Assembly (NCBI GenBank): GCA_017519205.1
Contig: JAFWSW010000130.1
Location: 1 to 50,091, forward strand
DNA length: 50,091 bases
Reading direction: 5' to 3'
DNA from: Clostridiales bacterium
GTDB taxonomy: Bacteria; Bacillota; Clostridia; Saccharofermentanales; Saccharofermentanaceae
The notes beneath the pieces were generated by a model. It worked only from the letters and a program-made list of their open reading frames with translations, was not told where the DNA came from and searched no databases. Made by a program: the position numbers and the translations under genes. How positions within the stretch are numbered: the first letter of the stretch is position 1; each line of letters starts with the position of its first letter. Shown here one piece after another: positions 43,336 through 50,091 of the stretch.

Positions 43336-45387
43336 ATGGAACACGTTGCACTGTACAGACTCTACCGGCCGATGAACTTCGACGATATCGTCGAGCAGGA
43401 ACATGCGGTGGCGGCGCTCCGCCAGTCCGTCATTCTCGGCAAGATCGGCCATGCGTATCTCTTCTGCGGAACCAGAGGCACCGGTAAGACCTCCATTGCA
43501 AAGGTCTTCTCCCGTGCGATCAACTGTCAGCATCCGGTCAACGGTAATCCATGTAATGAGTGCGAGATCTGTAAGGGCGTCATCGACGGCTCTCTCCTCG
43601 ACGTCATCGAGATGGACGCCGCCAGTAACAACAGTGTCGACAACATCCGCCGCATCTGCGACGAAGTCATGTTCATGCCGGCCAAGGCGAAATACAAAGT
43701 GTACATTATCGACGAGGTACACATGCTCTCGACCGGTGCTTTTAACGCATTATTAAAAACCCTCGAGGAACCGCCGGCCCACGCCGTCTTCCTCCTTGCT
43801 ACGACCGAGCCGCACCGTATTCCGGCCACGATCCTCTCCCGCTGCCAGCGCTATGATTTCCGCCGCATCAGTAACGAGAGCATCGTCAAGCGCCTGTCTT
43901 TTATTGCGGCCAAGCAGAATATCTCGATCGAACCGGATGCCCTGTCCGCGATCGCCACGATCGGCGACGGCGCACTCCGTGATTCCGTCTCGCTCCTGGA
44001 CCAGGTCAGCACGACCTCCGGCGCCACGACCATCACCAGAGACGACATCCTCCGGATCACCGGTATCGTCGACGAAGCATTCCTGAATAAGTTTGCCACG
44101 GCTCTTCTCGAAGGCCGTGCCGCGGATCTTCTCCCGCTCTGCAGAGAGCTGGCCATGGACGGCCGTGACCTGATCCGCTTTACCCTCGATCTGGCCCAGT
44201 ACTTCAGAAATCTCCTGGTCACCCAGATCTCTCCGAATCCGCAGACCCTAATCGAGTCCACTTCTTCAGCGATTTCCGCTATGAAAGCACTCGCCTCCAG
44301 AACTGACTCGACCACCCTTCTTTTCTTCATCTCCCGTCTGTCGGATCTGACCAACGAATTGAAGTGGTCCCCGTCTCCGAGAACATCCTTCGAGATCATG
44401 ATGCTGCGTCTGGCCGCCCGCGGAAATAAGATCGCACCGCCGGTCGTTCCGCCGCTTAAGTCAGCAGCACCTGAAGCAGCAGCTCCGACACCGGCAACAC
44501 CTGCCCCGGCACCGGAAGCCGAACCCAAGGAGGAGCCGCAGGTCACTGAGATCTCTGCGATCGCCGTGGCTCCCGAGATCAAAGTCGAGCCGGAAGAGAA
44601 ACCTTCTGAAACGGTTACTCCTCCGCCGGTCCTCGATGATCTTACCGCACCGCCGCCGGCACCGGATATGGATTTCATGGCGACGGAAGCACCGGATATC
44701 CCGATGCCTTCGGATGACGATGTTCCCGAGGAAGTTCCGCAGGAAGATCCTGTTCCGGACGCCCGCGAACTGGCAAGTACACAGCCGACCTCGCCGAACC
44801 TTCACAAGGCATTTACTTCCGATCATGTAAGTGAAGGCCAGAAGACAAATCTCGCAAAAGCAACGAGAAAGCCGGATGTACGTGTCCCGGAGATCCCGGG
44901 CGGTATCGTTGTTCCGGACGGACAGACAGAGGCGGCCCCTGCCCCGAAGGCAAAACCTGCCCCTGTATCCAACCTTCAGAAAGTGATCCATAACAACGGC
45001 GGAGATGCTTTTTCCGCAGCAAGGAACGAATTCCTGGATTACCTGAAGAAGGATTATACTTTCGAATATATGTATATGTGCGACTGCAAGCTCACCTGGG
45101 CAGATCAGAGCGTCTGGTGCATCATGCCGGACAGCTTCGCGCAGAGCATCGGAGATATCAGAGACAATCCGATCATCATGACCCATCTTCTCTCGATCTG
45201 CCAGAAGCACGAGCCTTCCCTGATCCACGTGCATGTCACGACACAGCAGGAGTTCGACAAAAACGGAACTTCAGTATCTTCAGATCAAAAAGCACAGGAT
45301 GGATCGAACCAGCCGGACTGGGTCAAGGCAGTTGAAAAAGTAAGTGAAGAAAACGGTATACCGTTGACACATGTAAAAGATATGTAG
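43336..45387 (+). CDS. dnaX: DNA polymerase III subunit gamma/tau
   Basis: 683 residues. AAA+ clamp-loader domain with Walker A GTRGTGKT (45-52), zinc cysteines 64, 73, 76 and 79, YIIDEVHMLS and the sensor SRCQRYDFRR. After the third domain (~365) comes a Pro/Ala/Glu-rich linker (~375-540) and a tau-type C-terminal domain (~550-683). It loads the sliding clamp and couples polymerase to helicase. No frameshift signal was seen, so only the full form is predicted. GGAGGAG precedes the ATG. Confidence 0.97.
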   Translation: MEHVALYRLYRPMNFDDIVEQEHAVAALRQSVILGKIGHAYLFCGTRGTGKTSIAKVFSRAINCQHPVNGNPCNECEICKGVIDGSLLDVIEMDAASNNSVDNIRRICDEVMFMPAKAKYKVYIIDEVHMLSTGAFNALLKTLEEPPAHAVFLLATTEPHRIPATILSRCQRYDFRRISNESIVKRLSFIAAKQNISIEPDALSAIATIGDGALRDSVSLLDQVSTTSGATTITRDDILRITGIVDEAFLNKFATALLEGRAADLLPLCRELAMDGRDLIRFTLDLAQYFRNLLVTQISPNPQTLIESTSSAISAMKALASRTDSTTLLFFISRLSDLTNELKWSPSPRTSFEIMMLRLAARGNKIAPPVVPPLKSAAPEAAAPTPATPAPAPEAEPKEEPQVTEISAIAVAPEIKVEPEEKPSETVTPPPVLDDLTAPPPAPDMDFMATEAPDIPMPSDDDVPEEVPQEDPVPDARELASTQPTSPNLHKAFTSDHVSEGQKTNLAKATRKPDVRVPEIPGGIVVPDGQTEAAPAPKAKPAPVSNLQKVIHNNGGDAFSAARNEFLDYLKKDYTFEYMYMCDCKLTWADQSVWCIMPDSFAQSIGDIRDNPIIMTHLLSICQKHEPSLIHVHVTTQQEFDKNGTSVSSDQKAQDGSNQPDWVKAVEKVSEENGIPLTHVKDM

Positions 45388-45423
45388 TTTTATGTCATTA
45401 GATAATTAAGGAGGACTTAGAAA

Positions 45424-45765
45424 ATGGCAAAAGGTTTTCGTGGTGGATTCGGCATGGGCGGCGGCAACATGGGCGCTCTCATGCAGCAGGCACAGAAGAT
45501 GCAGCGTGACATCGAGGTCGCAAAAGCTGAGATCGATGCACTGGAAGTAGACGCAACAGCAGGTGGCGGAGTCGTAAAGATCGTTATCTCCGGCACACAT
45601 GAGATCAAGTCTCTCGAGATCGATCCTTCCGCGGTAGATCCGGAAGATGTTGAGATGCTGCAGGATATGATCATCGCAGCATATAACGAAGCAGCAAGAA
45701 AGCTCGCTGAGATCTCTGCCGAGAAGATGTCAAAGGCAACCGGCGGAGCGAAGCTTCCGTTCTGA
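45424..45765 (+). CDS. YbaB/EbfC family nucleoid-associated protein
   Basis: 113 residues: glycine-rich start (KGFRGGFGMGGGNMGALMQQ), then helix KMQRDIEVAKAEIDALEVDA and strand VVKIVISGTHEIKSLEIDP. A dimeric DNA-binding protein normally found between dnaX and recR, as here. AAGGAGG lies 9 nt before the ATG. Confidence 0.95.
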   Translation: MAKGFRGGFGMGGGNMGALMQQAQKMQRDIEVAKAEIDALEVDATAGGGVVKIVISGTHEIKSLEIDPSAVDPEDVEMLQDMIIAAYNEAARKLAEISAEKMSKATGGAKLPF

Positions 45766-45789
45766 TCATCCTGAGAGGAATAAGCGAAC

Positions 45790-46392
45790 ATGGCCAGGTT
45801 TTCACCGAGCGTTGCCAAACTGATATCCGAACTTGGAAAACTACCGGGCGTCGGGCCGAAGTCGGCTCAGCGTCTGGCTTTCCATATCCTCGCGATGCCT
45901 CAGGAAGAGGTTAAATCCCTGTCGGACGCCCTTATGGAAGCGAAGACGACGACCCGGCTCTGTTCAGTATGTCAGAACTTTACCGACCAGGATCCCTGCC
46001 CGATCTGCTCGGATCCGAAAAGAGACAGAAGCACGATCTGCGTCGTGGAAAATCCGAGAGATGTCTCCACGATGGAGCGCATGCGCGACTATAACGGACT
46101 CTACCATGTACTGCACGGAGTATATTCTCCGCTGAATAATGTGGGACTGGACGAGATCAAGATCAAGGAACTGATCGAGCGTCTCCGTGAGAATCCTGAG
46201 ACGAAGGAAGTCATCCTGGCTACCAACCAGACTGCAGAGGGAGAGGCAACGGCCATGTATCTCGGCCGCCTTATCAAGCCCTCCGGCATACGTGTCACAC
46301 GTATCGCCAGCGGTCTTCCGATGGGTTCGGATCTGGAATATGCAGACGATGTCACGCTTTCCAAAGCGATGCAGGCACGTCGCGAGTTCTGA
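45790..46392 (+). CDS. recR: Recombination protein RecR
   Basis: 200 residues: helix-hairpin-helix [18 protein letters not shown] (~17-34), a C4 zinc finger (CSVC...CPIC, ~56-71), the Toprim domain ([13 protein letters not shown] and [15 protein letters not shown]) and the C-terminal Walker-B-like region. With RecO and RecF it loads RecA at gaps. AGAGGAA precedes the ATG. Last gene of ffs-dnaX-ybaB-recR. Confidence 0.97.
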   Translation: MARFSPSVAKLISELGKLPGVGPKSAQRLAFHILAMPQEEVKSLSDALMEAKTTTRLCSVCQNFTDQDPCPICSDPKRDRSTICVVENPRDVSTMERMRDYNGLYHVLHGVYSPLNNVGLDEIKIKELIERLRENPETKEVILATNQTAEGEATAMYLGRLIKPSGIRVTRIASGLPMGSDLEYADDVTLSKAMQARREF

Positions 46393-46411
46393 CCCAAACA
46401 CAATTTCAATA

Positions 46412-46450
46412 AAACAAAAAAGCCGCTGGATCCTGCGGCTTTTCTTTTCT
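46412..46450. terminator. Bidirectional terminator between recR and the divIC-like gene
   Basis: AAAGCCGC (46419-46426) pairs with GCGGCTTT (46435-46442); T-runs flank it on both strands. It ends the converging recR and minus-strand operons. Confidence 0.9.
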
Positions 46451-46464
46451 TCTCATTTAAGTGA

Positions 46465-46758
46465 TCAGGTTTCGCTCGTCATGTAAACTGTCTCACCCGG
46501 CATAACCATGCCCAGCGATTCTCTGGCGATCTCCTCCGCATAGTCATCGGAACCCGCCTTACGGGATCTCTCGACCGCATCTGCATACTCGGCACTTGCC
46601 TGGGCAGCCATCACATCGAGTTCCTTAGACCGCTGCTCCACACGGGCACGTGTCTGGCGGTCCTTATTCAGGCGCACGAGAACCATCGCGAATACGATCA
46701 CGAAGAACACGAAGACGATGACTTTCCATACCGGAGACTTTTTACTTCTGTGTTTCAT
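46465..46758 (-). CDS. Septum formation initiator, DivIC/FtsB family
   Basis: 97 residues: short basic cytoplasmic start (KHRSKKSPVWK), one membrane helix (~12-28), a short coiled coil and the family end YAEEIARESLGMVMPGETVY. It stabilises the division complex with FtsL and DivIB/FtsQ. It is the last gene of a three-gene run with rqcP. In Bacillus yabP and yabQ lie between these two genes and are absent here. Confidence 0.9.
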   Translation of the reverse strand: MKHRSKKSPVWKVIVFVFFVIVFAMVLVRLNKDRQTRARVEQRSKELDVMAAQASAEYADAVERSRKAGSDDYAEEIARESLGMVMPGETVYMTSET

Positions 46759-46806
46759 AGCGCCCTTTCTATAAGATACGATTTTTTCTTACAATATTTA
46801 TCTCAT

Positions 46807-46837
46807 AAAAAAGCACTCTTGTACCACTTCAGAGGGC
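46807..46837 (-). terminator. Weak terminator or attenuator between rqcP and divIC
   Basis: On the minus strand GCCCTCT and AGAGTGC (46831-46837 with 46813-46819; one mismatch) precede TTTTTT (46807-46812). It would lower but perhaps not stop transcription into the divIC-like gene. Confidence 0.45.
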
Positions 46838-46857
46838 ATTTGTAACGGAATTGTAAG

Positions 46858-47115
46858 TTACTCCACTTCCGTGCCTTCGAGCAGTTCATACATCTCGGAA
46901 GCCTCTTCTTTTCTTACGGTCTCCTTGATCTGGAGCACGCGGAAACGTGTCTCTCCATTACCGAAACGGATCGTTACGATATCCCCTGTCTTCACCTCTG
47001 CACCCGGCTTGACCACCTTATCGTTGATCAGGACTCGTCCGGCCGAGCAGACCTCGTTGGCCACTGTTCTTCTTTTGACCACGCGGGAAACCTTCAGATA
47101 TTTATCGATACGCAT
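46858..47115 (-). CDS. rqcP: S4-domain RNA-binding protein RqcP (Hsp15-like)
   Basis: 85 residues, one S4 domain (MRIDKYLKVSRVVKRRTVAN, then GRVLINDKVVKPGAEVKTGD). RqcP binds stalled 50S subunits and helps RqcH add alanine tails in ribosome quality control. AAGGAG lies before the ATG. Position next to a divIC-like gene matches the Bacillus yabO neighbourhood. Confidence 0.92.
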   Translation of the reverse strand: MRIDKYLKVSRVVKRRTVANEVCSAGRVLINDKVVKPGAEVKTGDIVTIRFGNGETRFRVLQIKETVRKEEASEMYELLEGTEVE

Positions 47116-47161
47116 TTGATTCTCCTTGCAGGCATTTCGCCATGTATTTATTGAAAAGCAC

Positions 47162-47425
47162 TCACCCGATCAGCCGGATCATGAACCGGTCGAACGGGAC
47201 TTTATTGTCAGAAAACTGATCCTCGAAGAAAGTCGTCTGATGGAACTGGGCAAACTCTCTGGTGTTCTTCGACAGCCAAAGCGGGAAAGGAACGTTCATC
47301 TCGCGGCAGAGCTGAACGAGAGCCTCGTCGAGTTCTTTTACAAAGGAAACATCATCGTTCCTATGGTCGACCACATGCATCTGCAGTACCACATTCATCT
47401 TGAAAGTCTTACCTTCCAGCTTCAT
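47162..47425 (-). CDS. Small conserved-looking protein of unknown function
   Basis: 87 residues starting MKLEGKTFKMNVVLQMHVVD. Not recognised. It appears soluble, with alternating hydrophobic residues at the start (MNVVLQMHVVD), a helix (FVKELDEALVQLCREMNV) and an aromatic-rich second half (WLSKNTREFAQFHQTTFFED). The start at 47425 follows GGGAG; the open frame upstream has no support. It is the first gene of the run with rqcP and the divIC-like gene, 46 nt ahead of rqcP, so a link with translation or division is possible but unproven. Confidence 0.7.
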   Translation of the reverse strand: MKLEGKTFKMNVVLQMHVVDHRNDDVSFVKELDEALVQLCREMNVPFPLWLSKNTREFAQFHQTTFFEDQFSDNKVPFDRFMIRLIG

Positions 47426-47459
47426 CTTTCTCTCTCCCTCACATCGTGACTTCGGCTCT

Positions 47460-47465
47460 ATTATA
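47460..47465 (-). promoter_or_regulatory. Candidate -10 of the small-protein/rqcP operon
   Basis: TATAAT on the minus strand, about 35 nt ahead of the start codon at 47425. No convincing -35 box was found at the right distance. Confidence 0.4.
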
Positions 47466-47544
47466 CTCTTTTCAAGCATTTCGTGGTATTCTGTTGATAG
47501 AATGAGGTAAAATCCGGTTTTTTACGGGGGATGTAAAAGAACAG

Positions 47545-48426
47545 ATGAAACACGTATATGATCCAAACGCCAAGCGCGAAGTCATATCACGCACACTGGA
47601 CAGAAGATATCCGGTGGTGTATCCGCATCCGAAGAAGGTGCCGATCCAGCTGATCCTGAACGGAAACAGCGTGCGTATCCGTGTGTTCGTCCGTTACTCT
47701 TCCAAGATGTTCCGCTACTATCCGGGCACCAATATCACCTACGCCGATGTCGCAGAGGCCGGTATCCGCAGAAACTGGTCGGGAAAATACCCGATGTCCT
47801 GGCTCGAGGACGACGGATACGAGATGTCCCGTGCCCACGCAAGTTACCGTGTGCTCACACAGGACAACAACCCGTCCGATGAACAGATGCAGCCGGATCC
47901 TTCTTCTGCCCGTGTCACGCTCGAGTTCATCCGCTACCAGACACCTCAGGCGGTAAATGAATACCCGGGCCAGCGCTTCCTGAAGGTAAAACTCTCCTAT
48001 TCGGAAAACCGTGCCGGATCTGTTACCAGCCCGCTCTGGCGCTGGGGATGGGGCTTCTTTAAGTCGTTCCAGTTCGAAGCGCTCACACTGAACTGGTCAA
48101 GAAGACACCCCGGTATTGCGACGATCCGTCAGAACAATGACCGTCATGCATTCCAGCAGGAGTGCGCTCACGAATTCGGTCATCTCCTCGGCCTGGGTGA
48201 CGCTTACGGCGCCGACTACCGCTTCTATTTCGAGGCCCCCGGTACGACGGACTTCATGATGAACCAGAACCGCCAGGTCAACCCGCAGGAGCTCGAGATG
48301 GTGCTTACCGCGCACCTTTATAACCGCATGCAGTATTTCCCGAAACAGTTCCATTTCGGCACATATTTCCGCGGCATACGGAGAAACTTCAAGGTCAACC
48401 ATCCGCCGAAGCGGAAGAAAAAATGA
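47545..48426 (+). CDS. Metzincin-like zinc metalloprotease without signal peptide
   Basis: 293 residues. The zinc site is HEFGHLLGLGD (209-219), the metzincin pattern HExxHxxGxxD, followed by a likely Met-turn (DFMMNQ, 236-241). The N-terminal half is of unknown type. There is no signal peptide or membrane segment, which is unusual for the clan; the C-terminus is very basic (PPKRKKK). The gene stands alone, divergent from the rqcP run. The ribosome site is weak (GGGGGA 14 nt before the ATG). A cytoplasmic protease or a protein exported by another route are both possible. Confidence 0.72.
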   Translation: MKHVYDPNAKREVISRTLDRRYPVVYPHPKKVPIQLILNGNSVRIRVFVRYSSKMFRYYPGTNITYADVAEAGIRRNWSGKYPMSWLEDDGYEMSRAHASYRVLTQDNNPSDEQMQPDPSSARVTLEFIRYQTPQAVNEYPGQRFLKVKLSYSENRAGSVTSPLWRWGWGFFKSFQFEALTLNWSRRHPGIATIRQNNDRHAFQQECAHEFGHLLGLGDAYGADYRFYFEAPGTTDFMMNQNRQVNPQELEMVLTAHLYNRMQYFPKQFHFGTYFRGIRRNFKVNHPPKRKKK

Positions 48427-48486
48427 ACAACTTGTTAAATTTGCATTTCCAGGGCCTCTTTTTGCGTTTTTCAAATGTCTTTGAGG

Positions 48487-48515
48487 TTGTCTGATGATAG
48501 ATTCCGTTGTAGAAT
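48487..48515 (+). promoter_or_regulatory. Promoter of the HD-domain gene
   Basis: TTGTCT (48487-48492), 17-nt spacer, TAGAAT (48510-48515), giving a leader of about 75 nt. Confidence 0.65.
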
Positions 48516-48548
48516 AATCACATAAACATCCCGAAAGGATATGTGAAG

Positions 48549-48584
48549 GATGTGAATCCTATACAAATATTAAGGGTTCACATT
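48549..48584 (+). promoter_or_regulatory. Leader hairpin directly before the HD gene's ribosome site
   Basis: GATGTGAATCC (48549-48559) can pair along 11 positions (two G-T) with GGGTTCACATT (48574-48584), ending 2 nt before AGGAGG. An alternative, exclusive hairpin AGGAT-GTGA-ATCCT (48547-48560) competes for the left arm, which could make a switch. Confidence 0.5.
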
Positions 48585-48597
48585 AAAGGAGGTTCAT

Positions 48598-49410
48598 ATG
48601 AAAAAGTGTCCAGATTGTGGTATGACGATTGCGAATCAGGCGATTCGTTGCCCGAAGTGTAAGTATGATTTTACAGATGGTCAGGGAAACGTACAGGGTG
48701 TTCCCACAACTTCATCTTCTTCCGGAAGCGGTGTTACACCTAAGGGAACAGTAGTTGGCGCGATCATGCCGATGATCATGGTCACAAAAGATAACGTTGA
48801 TGAACTCTATGCTGACCTTAAGTCTAAGATCATCAAGAGAAAGACCGAGTTCGATCACTTCATCGATTTCCTCGAGAACCGTACTTCCTGGCTGACAGCT
48901 CCGGCTGAGCTCGAAGGACCTCTCGCATTTGAAAAAGGTCTTCTCATCCACTCCGTAGGCGTTGCGAAGCAGCTCCTCCGTATCAAGGATACTCTGATGC
49001 CGCAGCTCGATGACGAGTCCGCGATCATCATGGCTCTCTTCCACGATGTCGGCAAGGTCGGCGTCGAGGGCAAGCCTCTCTTCCTTCTTGAAGAAAAGAC
49101 AACTACATCCACACTGGGTCTGTCCTTCGGCGGACGTTCCCTCTCCGTGGCTCCGACATACACGATCAACCCGAAGCTCGTTCACATGAGTGTCGGCGTA
49201 AGATCCCTCTTCCTGGTTTCCCAGTACATGCTCCTGTCTGACGACGAAGCACAGGCAATCAGCTATCAGGAGGATATGGAGCTCGTTAACGGTAAGGAGA
49301 ATCCGTTCACCATGGTCCTTCAGACAGCCAATAAGTGGCAGACCAAGATCTATGAGAACGAGGAAGTCGTAAAGCAGTACAACTTCTCCGCTTCTATAGC
49401 TAAAGACTAA
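48598..49410 (+). CDS. Zinc-ribbon protein with HD domain
   Basis: 270 residues. An N-terminal zinc ribbon (Cys4, 7, 18, 21), a Ser/Gly-rich linker (~36-50), then an HD-type helical domain: His118 (LIHSVG), His149-Asp150 (LFHDVGK), His196 (LVHMSVG). The last metal-binding Asp of the HD motif seems replaced in QTANKW (Asn245). HD proteins hydrolyse phosphate esters, often nucleotides; the altered residue makes activity uncertain. AGGAGG before the ATG, own promoter and terminator. Confidence 0.78.
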   Translation: MKKCPDCGMTIANQAIRCPKCKYDFTDGQGNVQGVPTTSSSSGSGVTPKGTVVGAIMPMIMVTKDNVDELYADLKSKIIKRKTEFDHFIDFLENRTSWLTAPAELEGPLAFEKGLLIHSVGVAKQLLRIKDTLMPQLDDESAIIMALFHDVGKVGVEGKPLFLLEEKTTTSTLGLSFGGRSLSVAPTYTINPKLVHMSVGVRSLFLVSQYMLLSDDEAQAISYQEDMELVNGKENPFTMVLQTANKWQTKIYENEEVVKQYNFSASIAKD

Positions 49411-49441
49411 TATTTCTTCAGTTTCTTTTTCCTTTCTTTTT

Positions 49442-49479
49442 CACCCCGGTGTTTCTCCTTTCTCACCGGGGTGTTTTTA
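49442..49479 (+). terminator. Terminator of the HD-domain gene
   Basis: CACCCCGGTG (49442-49451) pairs with CACCGGGGTG (49464-49473) over 10 bp and TTTTT follows. Confidence 0.93.
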
Positions 49480-49649
49480 TGCCCGAAAATGCAGGAGCAT
49501 CTCTTTCATCCTTCATTTTTTGATGTTTTCTCTCACTTTTTGCACTTCTGCTGAGCTTCCTTTCCGCCGTCTCAATTTTCTTTGCGGAAAGCACTTTTCC
49601 CTGCAAATGAAAATCGTTTAATTTCGGGCATTTTCGGCGATTATTTCAG

Positions 49650-49678
49650 TTGTATTTCAGAGGGATTTGTGCTAATAT
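49650..49678 (+). promoter_or_regulatory. Candidate pckG promoter
   Basis: TTGTAT (49650-49655), 17-nt spacer, TAATAT (49673-49678). Between the terminator above and this site (49480-49649) only A/T-rich sequence without a recognisable gene is seen. Confidence 0.55.
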
Positions 49679-49685
49679 TTTTAGT

Positions 49686-49803
49686 GATCGCGGTTTTGGG
49701 TGCGAAGAGTTACTCCATGCTAACGCGATCAAGCCCAAACTAATCCAAAGTATGCCCCCCCGCATACCGAAAATAAGGATTAAAAATCGGAAGGAGTAAT
49801 GCA
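49686..49803 (+). promoter_or_regulatory. Structured leader of pckG
   Basis: GATCGCG (49686-49692) pairs with CGCGATC (49724-49730), while TTTGGG (49695-49700) can pair with CCCAAA (49734-49739); the two helices cross, as in a pseudoknot. Downstream GTATGC and GCATAC (49750-49755, 49762-49767) hold a loop of six C. The ribosome site AAGGAG lies at 49791-49796. No known riboswitch class was recognised. Confidence 0.5.
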
Positions 49804-50091
49804 TATGACAACAAATGTTAAACTGCAGAACTGGGTTGACGAAATCGCAAAGATGACTCAGCCTGACGCGATCCGCTGGATTGAAGGTACTGAAGCAGAG
49901 AAGCAGGAACTGCTCGACGCAATGGTAGCCAGCGGCATGGCAACAAAACTTAATGAGGCAAAACATCCGGGTTGCTATCTTTTCAGATCCGATCCGTCTG
50001 ACGTTGCCCGTGTTGAAGGCCGTACCTACATCGCTTCCAAGAGCGAAGATGATGCCGGCCCGACGAACAACTGGATCGATCCTGTTGAGCT
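49804..50091 (+). CDS. pckG: Phosphoenolpyruvate carboxykinase, GTP-dependent (partial, N-terminal part)
   Basis: The first 96 codons, open to the window end. The sequence LQNWVDEIAKMTQPDAIRWI and later GCYLFRSDPSDVARVEGRTY with PTNNWIDP is that of the GTP-type enzyme rather than the ATP-type. It interconverts oxaloacetate and PEP, an anaplerotic or gluconeogenic step in anaerobes. AAGGAG lies 7 nt before the ATG. The catalytic domain is outside the window. Confidence 0.93.

Noticed and set aside
43336-45387. Programmed frameshift in dnaX
   Set aside because: No A-AAA-AAG slippery site with a downstream stem was found; the frame is uninterrupted.
1-50091. CRISPR arrays, tRNA or rRNA genes, insertion sequences, prophage or attachment sites
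   Set aside because: None seen: no regular repeat-spacer pattern, no cloverleaf, no transposase or integrase frame, and gene order is typical chromosome housekeeping.

Overview
The window comes from a low-to-mid-GC anaerobe of the Bacillota, most likely class Clostridia. This rests on the r-protein gene order, zinc-ribbon r-proteins, strong AGGAGG ribosome binding sites, consensus sigma-A promoters, an ECF module after rplQ, veg-ispE and ffs-dnaX-ybaB-recR synteny, formate-THF ligase and GTP-type PEP carboxykinase. Family and genus cannot be fixed from the sequence. Sporulation genes that normally sit in two of these neighbourhoods (sspF between veg and ispE; yabP and yabQ between rqcP and divIC) are absent, which hints at a non-sporing lineage.

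Region by region. 1-4500: two tandem YfhO-type membrane glycosyltransferase genes (minus strand; the second is split by an in-frame TAG) lie divergent to a CsbB/GtrB-like polyprenyl-phosphate glycosyltransferase. Together they suggest a cell-surface polymer glycosylation locus. 4600-9600: cyclophilin, truA, a ROK sugar kinase, ecfT and a fused double-ATPase ecfA, all minus strand. 9698-25683: a complete S10-spc-alpha ribosomal cluster (rpsJ to rplQ, with secY, adk, map, infA, rpoA), minus strand. It has a strong promoter and about 275 nt of leader ahead of rpsJ, a second promoter ahead of rpmJ, and a terminator after rplQ. 26098-32417: hslO, a methyltransferase, an M23 peptidase, ftsX, ftsE and a PucR/CdaR-type regulator, which look like one operon. 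32612-33727: an orphan MsmX/UgpC-type sugar ABC ATPase.

33999-37701: argB-argD-argF-GNAT on the plus strand, with two ARG-box-like operators over the promoter. 37896-40145: an XRE regulator converges on ispE; veg has a perfect consensus promoter. 40146-43125: fhs and a membrane-anchored beta-lactamase-like protein that appears catalytically dead. 43157-46392: SRP RNA, dnaX, ybaB, recR. 46465-47425: a minus-strand operon of a small unknown protein, rqcP and a divIC/ftsB-like gene. 47545-49410: a cytosolic metzincin-like protease and a zinc-ribbon HD-domain protein. 49804-end: the 5' part of pckG behind a structured leader.

Most genes are housekeeping. The parts that stand out are the interrupted yfhO, the EcfA1-A2 fusion, the long acidic tail on FtsE, inserts in L17 and L22, several structured leaders (rpsJ, rpmJ-rpsM, the HD gene, pckG), the paired ARG boxes, and three proteins with altered or unassigned enzymatic roles (serine hydrolase, HD protein, metzincin). 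No CRISPR array, tRNA, rRNA, insertion sequence or prophage was seen.
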